A model generated the notes under the pieces. It worked only from the letters and a program-made list of their open reading frames with translations. It ran no database searches and was not told where the DNA came from. This document shows positions 1-8,314 of a stretch of 64,000 nucleotides of DNA, piece after piece. This stretch comes from Sphingomonas alpina (lineage in GTDB: Bacteria; Pseudomonadota; Alphaproteobacteria; Sphingomonadales; Sphingomonadaceae). The stretch lies in assembly GCF_014490665.1 (NCBI RefSeq), contig NZ_CP061038.1, positions 2,046,001 to 2,110,000 of the forward strand, in the 5' to 3' direction. Within the stretch, counting starts at the first letter, position 1, and each line of letters opens with the position of its first letter. Both the position numbers and the translations under genes were made by a program.

Positions 1-945
1 GATCGCGGCCTTGCCGACGGTGCGATTCTCCTGCGCAGCGACCAGTTCGTCGAACGCGCGGATACGTGCCTTGGACTTGGTCTGGCGCGCTTTGGGGGTC
101 TGGCGGATCCAGGCGAGCTCGTCCTGGATCGCCTTCTGCTTGCCTTGCTCCTCGCGCTCTTCCTGTTCGAGCCGCTTGGCCTTCTTTTCGAGATAGCCGG
201 AATAGTTGGATTCGTAGGTGTAATAGCGCCCACGATCGAGCTCGAGCACCCAATTCACGACATTGTCGAGGAAATAGCGGTCATGGGTCACGAGAATGAC
301 GTTGCCGGTATATTCCTTGAGGAAATTCTCCAGCCAGCCAACGCTTTCGGCATCGAGATGGTTGGTCGGTTCGTCGAGCAGCAGGATATCGGGCTTTTCG
401 AGCAGCAGCTTGCACAGCGCAACGCGGCGCTTTTCACCGCCCGAAAGGTTGGTGACCGGCGAATCGCTCGGCGGGCAGCGCAATGCTTCCATCGCCTGTT
501 CGAGCTGGCTGTCGAGCGCCCAGCCATCGACCGCGTCGATCTTTTCCTGCAACTCGCCCATTTCGTTCATCAGCGCATCGAAATCGGTCGTGTCGGTCGG
601 ATCGCCCATCTCCGCAGTGATCGCGTTGAAGCGCTCGACCATCTGCGCGACGGGGCCGGCGCCCATCTTCACATTCTCGATCACGGTCTTGGTCGGGTCG
701 AGCTGCGGCTCCTGCGGGAGATAACCGACCTTGATCCCCTCGGCGGCCCAGGCCTCACCGGTGAAATCGGGGTCGATGCCGCCCATGATCTTCATCAGGG
801 TCGACTTGCCCGACCCGTTCGGCCCGATGATCGCGATCTTCGCGGTCGGCAGGAACTGCAGGTGGATATTGTTGAGCACCGGCTTGGCGGCACCGGGGAA
901 GGTCTTGGTCAGACCCTTCATCACATAGCTATACTGGACGGCCAT
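1..945 (-). CDS. ettA: ABC-F protein EttA, energy-dependent translational throttle (C-terminal part off the window)
   Basis: The reading frame is open from the ATG at 945 to the window edge (315 codons; the family is about 555 residues). The start reads MAVQYSYVMKGLTKTF, followed by a Walker A motif GPNGSGKST, the ABC signature LSGGEKRR and Walker B/D-loop LLLDEPTNHLD, then HDRYFLDNV. After this first nucleotide-binding domain comes a charged linker rich in Lys, Glu and Arg, typical of the ABC-F arm and linker. There are no membrane segments. ABC-F proteins of this subgroup bind the ribosomal E site and gate the first steps of elongation according to the ATP/ADP ratio. The second ABC domain lies outside the window. 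The closest alternative would be another ABC-F member, but the N-terminal sequence is strongly EttA-like. Confidence 0.95.
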   Translation of the reverse strand, partial: MAVQYSYVMKGLTKTFPGAAKPVLNNIHLQFLPTAKIAIIGPNGSGKSTLMKIMGGIDPDFTGEAWAAEGIKVGYLPQEPQLDPTKTVIENVKMGAGPVAQMVERFNAITAEMGDPTDTTDFDALMNEMGELQEKIDAVDGWALDSQLEQAMEALRCPPSDSPVTNLSGGEKRRVALCKLLLEKPDILLLDEPTNHLDAESVGWLENFLKEYTGNVILVTHDRYFLDNVVNWVLELDRGRYYTYESNYSGYLEKKAKRLEQEEREEQGKQKAIQDELAWIRQTPKARQTKSKARIRAFDELVAAQENRTVGKAAI

Positions 946-1171
946 CGGGGGTCGTGCTCCGCGAGATTGAATGTTCGAAATGGATGTTCGAAAAGGTCGG
1001 GGCGCATGTAGTGGGCGTTGGCGCGGTTGGCAAACATCGCCCGCCGCAAATTCCGTGCGCGCGACGCTTGTGGAACCCCTGCCCTTGGCTCTAAGCCGCT
1101 CGCCATCACAAAAAAGCCGTTGAGCGACGCTCGCCTTGCGAGCCGACAGGCTCGGGGCAAATGGAGACCCT

Positions 1172-2578
1172 ATGTCGCGCACCACAGCCCTGATCGCGGC
1201 GCTTGCCGCCACTGCCCTCACCACCCCGGTCCTGGCCCAGAACCGCCCGACCTCCGCGGCTTCCGCATCGGTCGCCGCCGACGTGGCAAAGCTGCGTGAT
1301 GCCGCCCTGAAGGACGAGGTGGCATACGATATCATCGAAGGGATCACGACCGAGGTGGGACCGCGCCTTGCCGGCACTGAGGCTGAGGCACGGGCGCGAA
1401 CCTGGAGCGTCGCGAAGTTGAAGGCGCTCGGGTTCAAGAATGTCCGGATCGAACCCTATCAGATGCCGGTCTGGGTGCGCGGCGAGGAGACTGCCGAAGT
1501 GGTTTCCCCCTTCCCGCAAAAGCTGCGCCTCACCGCACTGGGCAATTCCGGCGCCACTCCACCAGAAGGGCTGACGGCGGAGATCGTCTATTTCCCCAGC
1601 GTCCAGGATCTCCAGGCCGCGCCGGAAGGCAGCTTGAAGGGCAAGATCGCCTTCGTCTCGAACGCGATGGTCGCGACTCAGGACGGGTCTTCCTATGGCA
1701 CCTTCGGTCTTGCGCGCTTTGCCGGGCCGAACATCGCCGCGACCAAGGGCGCGGCGGCGATCGTCATTCGCTCGATCGGCTCCGACCATGGCCGCGGCCC
1801 GCACGCCGGCCTCACCAATTTCGCCGCCGGCGTAACGCCGATTCCCTCGGCCGCACTATCGACCGCGGATGCCGACAATCTTTCGCGCATGGTTGCGCGC
1901 GGCAAGCCGATCACACTCAAACTGGTGCTAACGCCACGCCAGATCGGCACGCAGGAATCGGGCAATGTCGTCGCCGAAGTGCCGGGTTCCGACCCGGCGG
2001 CCGGCGTGGTGCTGATCGGGGGCCATCTCGACAGCTGGGATCTGGGCACCGGCGCGATCGATGACGGTGCAGGAATTGCGATTACCGCGGCCGCCGCGAA
2101 ATATTTCCTCACCGGTCCCAAGCCGCGCCGGACGATTCGCGTGGTCTGGTTCGGATCGGAAGAAGTCGGCGGCTTTGGCGGGCGCGCTTATGCCGAGGCG
2201 CATGGCAAGGAACGCCATGCCGCCGCTGCGGAATCGGATTTCGGTGCCGATCGTGTCTGGCGAGTCGAAACCAATCTGCCGGACAGCGCGAAGGCGGCCG
2301 GCGATCGCCTCGCGGCGGCGCTGGCACCGCTTGGCATTGTGCGCGGCAAGGAACTTGCGGGTGACGGAGCCGATGTGGGACCGATGATGAAGGCTGGCGT
2401 CGCCGCAATCGACCTGAATCAGTCGGGGCAGCGCTATTTCGATTATCACCACACGCCCGAGGATACGCTGGATCGGATCGACCCCGCACAGCTCAGCCAG
2501 AATGTGGCAGCCTGGACCACGATGCTCGCCGTGATCGCCAACGCACCTGAGGAAATTGGGGCGGTAACCCCGAAATAA
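1172..2578 (+). CDS. Secreted M28-family zinc metallopeptidase with PA-like insert
   Basis: This 468-residue protein starts with a signal peptide (MSRTTALIAALAATALTTPVLAQ). The start at 1172 has a GGAG ribosome site 5 bases upstream; a TTG 36 bases earlier lacks one. Zinc-ligand motifs of M28 peptidases are visible: H285 and D287 in GGHLDSWD, D297/D298 in AIDDGAG, the general-base pair in GSEEVGGFGG near 330, and the late His in YHHTPEDTLD. The segment between about 130 and 250 fits the protease-associated domain often inserted in this family. The protein is probably exported and hydrolyses peptides or dipeptides from the N or C terminus in the periplasm. It is monocistronic, divergent from ettA. 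The substrate cannot be read from the sequence. Confidence 0.9.
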   Translation: MSRTTALIAALAATALTTPVLAQNRPTSAASASVAADVAKLRDAALKDEVAYDIIEGITTEVGPRLAGTEAEARARTWSVAKLKALGFKNVRIEPYQMPVWVRGEETAEVVSPFPQKLRLTALGNSGATPPEGLTAEIVYFPSVQDLQAAPEGSLKGKIAFVSNAMVATQDGSSYGTFGLARFAGPNIAATKGAAAIVIRSIGSDHGRGPHAGLTNFAAGVTPIPSAALSTADADNLSRMVARGKPITLKLVLTPRQIGTQESGNVVAEVPGSDPAAGVVLIGGHLDSWDLGTGAIDDGAGIAITAAAAKYFLTGPKPRRTIRVVWFGSEEVGGFGGRAYAEAHGKERHAAAAESDFGADRVWRVETNLPDSAKAAGDRLAAALAPLGIVRGKELAGDGADVGPMMKAGVAAIDLNQSGQRYFDYHHTPEDTLDRIDPAQLSQNVAAWTTMLAVIANAPEEIGAVTPK

Positions 2579-2734
2579 GCGACGAACCGAGTGAGCAGAA
2601 CCTTGCGGCAAGCTGAATTAAGGCAGGATCGTGATCAAATTGCGATTGACGGTGCGATATTCGCCGCTATTTGCTCAAGCTTCGTGACAGCATTCGGGCT
2701 GGCCGCGAATATTGCTATGCTTGGGAGCAACCGC

Positions 2735-2995
2735 ATGAAGAAAATCGCCTTTGTTCTCGCCGCCGCCGGCCTGATGTCCGTGGCTGCTTGCACCAAGACC
2801 CCGGAAGCCGCAGCCGTTGAAAACAACGCTGAGATGGTTGCCGACAACCTCGAAATGGGCGCCGACAACCTCGAAGCAGCAGCTTCGAACACTGCCGACG
2901 CGATCACCGAGAATGCCGGCAACGTTGCTGACAACCTGAACGCAGCTGCCGACAATGTTCGCGAAGCCGCGGACGCCAAGGTCGACAACATGTAA
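2735..2995 (+). CDS. Small lipoprotein with a repetitive ADNLE-type amphipathic helix
   Basis: This 86-residue protein opens with a lipoprotein signal (MKKIAFVLAAAGLMSVAAC); the lipobox Cys is residue 19. The mature part is an Ala/Asn/Asp/Glu-rich run of degenerate units such as MVADNLE, MGADNLE, NVADNLN and AADNVRE, which should form one long amphipathic helix. There are no catalytic residues. A GGGAG ribosome site at 2723-2727 supports this start over the longer frame from 2591. A Rho-independent terminator follows directly, so it is a single-gene unit. Small lipoproteins of this shape are common in sphingomonads. I infer an envelope or stress-related structural role but no function is shown. 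Confidence 0.8.
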   Translation: MKKIAFVLAAAGLMSVAACTKTPEAAAVENNAEMVADNLEMGADNLEAAASNTADAITENAGNVADNLNAAADNVREAADAKVDNM

Positions 2996-3037
2996 TCAGC
3001 TCGGTCGGGCTTCGGCCCGATCGGTTTGAGCAGACAG

Positions 3038-3062
3038 GGCGTCCCTTCGGGGGCGCCTTTTT
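3038..3062 (+). terminator. Rho-independent terminator of the small lipoprotein gene
   Basis: An 8-bp stem GGCGTCCC / GGGGCGCC (one G-U pair) closes on a TTCG tetraloop and is followed by TTTTT. It sits 43 bases after the stop codon. Confidence 0.85.
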
Positions 3063-3153
3063 GTTGCGCCAGGCAAAGCGGCAGGAGGCAATGCGATAGC
3101 GACGCCACGATGTTTCCGATCCAAGTTGATCGACCAGCGCCGTCAGCTTCCCG

Positions 3154-3320
3154 CCCCTGTTATCCCCTGTTTTCGGGATTGTATTTTCTCGCCCCTGTTA
3201 TGTTGGATCCGGCCGCCGGATTAAGCGTCTGTTTTCAGCTACATCGCTGGCTTCGCCCCTGTTATGAAAACAGGGGCGTAACAGGGGCTATAACAGGGGC
3301 CACTTCGGTCGAAACAGGGG
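3154..3320. repeat. Cluster of eight AACAGGGG / CCCCTGTT octamers in a 522-bp gene-free gap
   Basis: The gap 2996-3517 holds no gene I can support. Inside it the octamer CCCCTGTT occurs at 3154, 3164, 3192 and 3256, and its complement AACAGGGG at 3269, 3280, 3292 and 3313. All four copies of one orientation precede all four of the other. The two inner copies form a perfect 10-bp inverted repeat, CGCCCCTGTT at 3254-3263 and AACAGGGGCG at 3269-3278, around the loop ATGAA. Most copies are extended to TAACAGGGGC. Similar (A)ACAGGGA-rich intergenic arrays occur in other alphaproteobacteria as I recall them. The function is unknown; candidates are protein binding sites or the remnant of a mobile or recombination locus. 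Confidence 0.85.
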
Positions 3321-3517
3321 CGAGGATCACCCGGTGCTTCGCGGCCATGTGAAAGAGCAGGACGAGCGCGCCGGGCTGGCGTCTCGTCCGACCGTCACAG
3401 TGCCGCATCCCACAGCTTCATTGAATCGCTGTTAACGGGTTCAGCTCGGCTCGAAAGGCTTCAGGTGCATGCGCCGAAGCGCGATCGACGGGTGGCGCTC
3501 ACGCGCGCTGATCGCCG

Positions 3518-3712
3518 CTATCCCTCGATATAATCCAGATAGCTGACGACATCGTTGCTGGTTTGCAGGAACAGCTCGTCCTGCACATCCCCGGGCTGCG
3601 CTGCGGCAAGCGTCAAGGCTTCAGCCAGTGTTCCGTACAGCAGGGTTGCCGCGACACCGTCGTCACCCAAATGATAAAGCCTGACTGCGACATCGTCGGA
3701 AATGGTGCGCAT
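3518..3712 (-). CDS. Hypothetical 64-residue acidic protein
   Basis: The frame from the ATG at 3712 gives a soluble, acidic 64-residue product (begins MRTISDDVAVRLYHLGDDG, ends SYLDYIEG) without a signal peptide or membrane segment. An upstream ATG at 3751 would add 13 poorly conserved-looking residues. No strong ribosome site is visible at either start. It lies beside, and in the same direction as, the PHP hydrolase and TonB receptor, 70 bases beyond the hydrolase stop, so it may be the tail of that transcript. I do not recognise the family. It may not be a gene. Confidence 0.5.
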   Translation of the reverse strand: MRTISDDVAVRLYHLGDDGVAATLLYGTLAEALTLAAAQPGDVQDELFLQTSNDVVSYLDYIEG

Positions 3713-3782
3713 GATAGGTCTCGCCTGGCGGTTACCGGACGGCCAAGACAATATTCACGATCGCGGCGCAATCACCATCGCA

Positions 3783-5252
3783 TCAGGCGCATCGGATATA
3801 GATCGGATTTCCGATCAGCTTGGGATGGCCGCCCGCCAGCACGGTCGCGCTGATCCAGCCACAGGCCATAGCCCGATCCAGCGCGAACGAGCTCCATTGA
3901 TCGGCCATGGTCACCGGCGCCCGTAACGCCCCCAAGGGGCTCCCGTTGGCGATCACCTGGATGTTGCCCCCGGACATGCCGACGACATGCACTTTGAGCT
4001 CGAGCGATCCGCTCAGCGGCAAGGTCTGGCCCATCGCGGCACTGGCAGTGCCGGAGACGGCCTGCAACTCCAGGAGGCGGTCGCGGCTGCCGTCGACGTC
4101 GATGAACACGTTCCCGCCGCGAATGCCGTCGATAATCGCGGACGTAGACAGCGACTCGGCATGGACGACCGTGGTCGGTCGACCGATCGGCGCCTTGCCG
4201 GGGGACATATCGGGATCGTGATTGTCGCTCCCGCCAATACCGGTCAGGCGGTGCCCTTCGTTGAGCCGCGCGTACCAGAAGCCGATCCCCGCCAAAGGGC
4301 CCTCCGCCATGGTGCCGTTGACCGCTTCGATCGCAGTGATCCCTGCATAGTCGGTCGCCGGCCAGGTCCAGCCGCACCCCATGCACAGCTCCCCCGACGG
4401 CAGCGCGGGGTGGTTGATCGACATGATGGCGCCCGCCTCGGCCACCTTGCGCTCGAGCGCCGCGACGGTCGGCACCTGCTTACCGCCGACCCGGAAGTCG
4501 ACGACATGCGACGGTGCGAAGATATTGGCGTGGCCGCCAAAAGTGGTGACTTCTACGCCCGGGATCAGCAGCAGCCGGTCGAACCAGGGCTGGAGTTCGC
4601 GCAAAGCTCCGAAATGGGCGACCGTATTGTGATCGGTGACGGCGACGAAATCGAGCCCTGCCCGCGCCGCTGCCTCGACGGTGCGGAACAAGGGACAGGG
4701 TACGCGCTTGCCGGACTGGCTGAGACAGCTTCCATCGCTATTGGCGTCGTGCATGTGCAGGTCGCCGCGATACCAGCCGGGCGCATCGTTCAGCGGCGGA
4801 CCGGCAATCGCGGCAGTCGCCTTGCGCTTCTTGCCGCGGTCGAAAAAGACGCTGACGGTATAGGTACTGCGGCTTCCCGCCCGGGCATTGGGCACGCCCA
4901 GAACGACTCGCCAGCGGCCAGCGGGAATCGCGCCGGCGAGATAACCGGGCGACGCATCACTCGGGCTGATCGTGAAGCGGTCGCGGGTTCCCCCGCTCCA
5001 ACCACGGAAGGCCATGGGGTCCCGCACCCCCATATCGATGACCGTCTTGTTCGCCTTGTCATAGGACAGGATCACGGTGATCCGCTCGACGCCCGCCGGC
5101 ACATCGAACGGCACGTCCCGGTAATGCTGGTGATCGGCCCTCGTCACCACCCCCATGACCTGAAAATCGGCCGGCACCGCCAACTCGGCCGCCGCCGGAG
5201 AAGCGACGGCCAGGAGGAACAAGAGAAGGATCAGGGTGCGAACACGCATCAT
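3783..5252 (-). CDS. Secreted CehA/McbA-type PHP-fold metallohydrolase
   Basis: This 489-residue protein has a signal peptide (LILLLFLLAVASPAAA). Residues 25-140 form a beta-rich pre-domain. The PHP domain follows, with metal-ligand motifs H166 and H168 (GDLHMH), D207-H208 (AVTDHNT), E234 (GVEVT), H241 (GGHAN), H281 (INHPA) and D343/H345 (GGSDNH). The PHP fold usually binds two or three metals and hydrolyses phosphoesters; CehA/McbA relatives cleave carbaryl esters. The location should be periplasmic. Its ATG overlaps the stop of the TonB receptor (TGATG on the minus strand), so the two are translationally coupled and probably share a substrate or its product. The substrate is unknown. Cys residues between 176 and 187 and in ELCMGCGW (290-293) may form disulfides. 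Confidence 0.85.
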   Translation of the reverse strand: MMRVRTLILLLFLLAVASPAAAELAVPADFQVMGVVTRADHQHYRDVPFDVPAGVERITVILSYDKANKTVIDMGVRDPMAFRGWSGGTRDRFTISPSDASPGYLAGAIPAGRWRVVLGVPNARAGSRSTYTVSVFFDRGKKRKATAAIAGPPLNDAPGWYRGDLHMHDANSDGSCLSQSGKRVPCPLFRTVEAAARAGLDFVAVTDHNTVAHFGALRELQPWFDRLLLIPGVEVTTFGGHANIFAPSHVVDFRVGGKQVPTVAALERKVAEAGAIMSINHPALPSGELCMGCGWTWPATDYAGITAIEAVNGTMAEGPLAGIGFWYARLNEGHRLTGIGGSDNHDPDMSPGKAPIGRPTTVVHAESLSTSAIIDGIRGGNVFIDVDGSRDRLLELQAVSGTASAAMGQTLPLSGSLELKVHVVGMSGGNIQVIANGSPLGALRAPVTMADQWSSFALDRAMACGWISATVLAGGHPKLIGNPIYIRCA

Positions 5253-7753
5253 CAGAATTTGAAATCCACCGCGAACCGGACGTTGCGACCGACGATCGGC
5301 CGCCCGATGAACAGTTGATCGTTCGCCTGACCGCTGGTGAGCTCGCCGGCACGAGGATTGCCCTCGGTCAGGCCGAGCTTGTTGGTCAGATTGTCGCCAT
5401 AGGCCCAAAGCGTGATCTGGTCGGTGAGGCCGAAGCGGACGCTGGCGTTGATCACGGTATAAGCAGGTAACTTCGACGTGTTTGCGGCATCCGCGTAGCG
5501 ATCCGAATAATGCTCGACATCCATTTGCGCGCGGAAGCGCTTGTCGAACAAATTGACCCCCGGCGTCGCCCGGAGCGCGATTTTCGGGACGCGCAGCAAT
5601 TGATTACCCGAATAGTCGCGCGGGATCAGCGTCGTGCCGGACAGCTCATTGAAGCGCAGGTTACGGAACGTGGCTTCCTGAACCGTCGCATTGACCGTGA
5701 AGTCGAACCAGTCGACCGGCCGGATCGTCCCCTCCAGCTCGACGCCATAAGCGCGCGTGTCGGTATAGACCGTCTGCGAGGTATAGCCGCCGGTGCCACT
5801 GTTGAACTGGAAGTTCGAGATCGAGAAGGAATCGAAATCGGTCAGAAAGCCCGTGGCATAGACGCTGAACAACGGGGTCGCGGCCTTCACCCCGGCTTCC
5901 CACATGCGAATACCCTGAATGACGGGCACCGCCGTGGCGCTGGTAATGAAGCTGCCCACGCTGGGCAGGCGGAAGGTGGACGTATAGCGGCCGAACACGC
6001 CGGCAGAGCCGCTGAACTGCCAATTGGCGCCGATCGTGAATCCGACATGATCGAAGCGTCGATCGAACGGGGTGAAGATGCCGTTCCCGGTCAGCACGCT
6101 GTTGTCCGCCAGCGTCGAGGCATCGCCGAGATCGACCGTCTTGCTCCCCTCCTGCGATCCCTTGGTCGTGACACGCTCATAGCGGATGCCTCCGTCGAGC
6201 CGGAGTTGCGGCGTCAATTGCCACTCGTCCGACGCATAGACGGCGATCGTATCCGACGAACCCGAACCATTGGCAAATTCCGAGCCATAGCGTGACACGC
6301 CGTTTTGCGTCAGCGAACCGACGACCTGGCCGGCGGCATTCACTGCGACGAGATCGAGCAGGCGCGAATTGTCCGACACATCCTGCAGGGCGGTCGCCGA
6401 ATAGCGGCGGAACGTCTCGTCGATATGCGCGAAATAGACGCCGAACGCGATATCATGCGTCTGGCCGAACAGGTCGAACTTGCGAGTCAGGCGCAGATCG
6501 TCGAGAAATTCGCTCTCATCGACCGAAACCGGCCGCGCGCTGTTCTCGAAGATCAGTCCATTGCCGTTCTGGCCCGCAAGATTGAAGGCTTCGCCGGTGT
6601 CGGTGTAGCGAAGCAGGGCGCGCGTGGCGCCGGGGTAGGCGTTGAGCAGCGCGGTCTGTTTCGAGCCGACATACGCCGCGCCGGTATTGATCGCGGCCGG
6701 GTAGACACCATTGCGCACCGTGCTCGAATCGCGGTAGCGCGCCTTGTTCGACAGCGTCCAGCCGTCGCCGAATTCCCAGTCCGCCATCGCCGAAAACTGA
6801 TCCAGACGGATGCTGCTGCCATCGGTATTGTCGAACGAGACCGGGCCATTGGCGCTGCGCAGCGTCAGGAACGCACTCGCACGGCTCGCGGTGGTGCCAT
6901 AATGCGGGTCGAAGCCGGCAATGCCCACGATGTCGCCGTTGCGATCCTTGCTGAGCGGAATGCCGGTGTAGAAGATCGCGTTATCGGCCAACCGCTTGTA
7001 GCTGAGGCTGACATGGCCGTTGCCGAAGTCGCGCGACAGGTCGGCGCGGATCTGACCGCCCTTGTTGCCGGTATACCCAGGATCGCGGACACCGCGTTCG
7101 TTGCGATAGAAACCGCCAACATCGAATTTCCAGCCCCCGCCGATCGGCCCGCCGATCCAGCCGTCGAAGCGATACAGGTCAGCAGTCGGGCCGTACAAAA
7201 TCCGCGCATTGCCCGAAAAATTCTCGCCCGGCCGCTTGGTGATGAAGTTGACCACGCCGCCCGGCGCATTGGGTGAAAAGACCGACGACGGACCACCGCG
7301 CACGACCTCGATCCGGTCGATCGATTCGTCCATGCGGAATGCCTGATCGGCATTGAGATACCCCAGCGCGGGATCATGCTGCACGGGCAGGCCATCCTCG
7401 AGCAGGTTGATCGACCCGAAGCCATCGACCGGGATACCGCGCGCACGGACGTTGCCGCTGCCCTCGCCGCCCGAGGCCTCGACCCAGAAGCCCGGTACCG
7501 ATTTCAATGTCTCGGTAACGCTGGACGGCGCACGCGACCGAAGCGACTCGCTCGACAAGGTGGTGATTGCATAGCTGGTCTCCAGCTTGGTGCGCTCACC
7601 GCTGCCGGCACGCCCTGTCACGATAATGTCCTCATCCGAGTTCCCGGTATCGACCGGCGTCGCTTCGGCGACCGCCTGAGCGAAGGCCGACGTGCCGCAC
7701 ATCATCGACAGGATGGCCATGCCCAGGCCGGCCAGCTTGGCTTTCTTGATCAT
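5252..7753 (-). CDS. TonB-dependent outer-membrane receptor
   Basis: This 833-residue protein has a signal peptide ending AFAQ, a TonB-box-like DEDIIVTGR, a plug domain (about residues 55-170, with SVTETLKSVPGFWVE, IDRIEVVRGG and GGVVNFITKRPG) and a 22-strand-type barrel ending in the aromatic outer-membrane signature FAVDFKF. The length is normal. It imports a substrate too large or scarce for porins, energised by TonB-ExbBD. The general layout resembles siderophore/Fe receptors, but plug similarity alone does not fix the ligand. It is the first gene of a two-gene coupled unit with the PHP metallohydrolase, suggesting uptake of an organophosphate, ester or conjugate that is hydrolysed in the periplasm. 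The gene starts at ATG 7753 after a 379-bp leader region. Confidence 0.92.
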   Translation of the reverse strand: MIKKAKLAGLGMAILSMMCGTSAFAQAVAEATPVDTGNSDEDIIVTGRAGSGERTKLETSYAITTLSSESLRSRAPSSVTETLKSVPGFWVEASGGEGSGNVRARGIPVDGFGSINLLEDGLPVQHDPALGYLNADQAFRMDESIDRIEVVRGGPSSVFSPNAPGGVVNFITKRPGENFSGNARILYGPTADLYRFDGWIGGPIGGGWKFDVGGFYRNERGVRDPGYTGNKGGQIRADLSRDFGNGHVSLSYKRLADNAIFYTGIPLSKDRNGDIVGIAGFDPHYGTTASRASAFLTLRSANGPVSFDNTDGSSIRLDQFSAMADWEFGDGWTLSNKARYRDSSTVRNGVYPAAINTGAAYVGSKQTALLNAYPGATRALLRYTDTGEAFNLAGQNGNGLIFENSARPVSVDESEFLDDLRLTRKFDLFGQTHDIAFGVYFAHIDETFRRYSATALQDVSDNSRLLDLVAVNAAGQVVGSLTQNGVSRYGSEFANGSGSSDTIAVYASDEWQLTPQLRLDGGIRYERVTTKGSQEGSKTVDLGDASTLADNSVLTGNGIFTPFDRRFDHVGFTIGANWQFSGSAGVFGRYTSTFRLPSVGSFITSATAVPVIQGIRMWEAGVKAATPLFSVYATGFLTDFDSFSISNFQFNSGTGGYTSQTVYTDTRAYGVELEGTIRPVDWFDFTVNATVQEATFRNLRFNELSGTTLIPRDYSGNQLLRVPKIALRATPGVNLFDKRFRAQMDVEHYSDRYADAANTSKLPAYTVINASVRFGLTDQITLWAYGDNLTNKLGLTEGNPRAGELTSGQANDQLFIGRPIVGRNVRFAVDFKF

Positions 7754-7897
7754 TCGCGCTTCCCTTTAATCTCTGGCGGATCTGGCGATCCCGCTAGGGT
7801 CGGCGCGTTGCGCTTTCGCGATGATCAGGCGACGGAATGATGACGGAAACGAGCACTTAATTTGACAGTCGATGCGGCGGGCGCCTGACGAGGGAGG

Positions 7898-7931
7898 CGC
7901 GACCACACCCATTGGGTGGCGCGTTTTTTTT
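7898..7931 (+). terminator. Orphan Rho-independent terminator (plus strand) upstream of the TonB receptor
   Basis: The inner stem CACCC/GGGTG with loop ATT is extended by CGCG/CGCG with small bulges and followed by eight T. It points to the plus strand, yet no plus-strand gene lies before it; the receptor is transcribed away on the minus strand. A TTGACA box at 7862-7867 precedes it. The 379-bp gap 7754-8132 otherwise contains only two hairpins near the tRNA. The terminator may end a small RNA or antisense leader. Confidence 0.65.
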
Positions 7932-7986
7932 GTATCGATCCGCCTGAACCGACGGCCCGTACCGGCTTTCGTCACCGATCCGAGCT

Positions 7987-8005
7987 CTGAAAGAGAGGCT
8001 TTCAG
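7987..8005. repeat. Short inverted repeat CTGAAAG / CTTTCAG
   Basis: A perfect 7-bp inverted repeat with a 5-base loop lies in the gap between the receptor gene and tRNA-Pro. It may be a transcript hairpin; no T tract follows on either strand. Confidence 0.4.
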
Positions 8006-8096
8006 GCGATCGACAGCGATTGGGGATTCCGCAGACGGTTAGCGCAGTTTTCGCCGCCCCTGGCTCAAGCGATATGCCATGCGCGGGACTGGGCCA

Positions 8097-8116
8097 TTTT
8101 CAGAACGCTCTGAAAA
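8097..8116 (-). terminator. Palindrome downstream of tRNA-Pro, possible processing or termination hairpin
   Basis: TTTTCAGA and TCTGAAAA form a perfect 8-bp stem around a 4-base loop, 17 bases beyond the encoded CCA of tRNA-Pro in the direction of its transcription. There is no further T run, so termination is only a guess. Confidence 0.4.
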
Positions 8117-8131
8117 CCGTCGAAACCGGTG

Positions 8132-8209
<78 letters not shown>

Positions 8210-8314
8210 ACGAATGGGGGCCTCTACGCGGGTTGATGGGGCGGATGCAAGCGGTGTGGCCGCAAAGCTGTGCTTTTTACATGCGACTACCGGTGAACGC
8301 CTCTCCGCGCCGGG

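Noticed and set aside
2996..3517. Small coding gene in the repeat gap
   Set aside because: Open frames there are short, lack ribosome sites and run through the octamer repeats.
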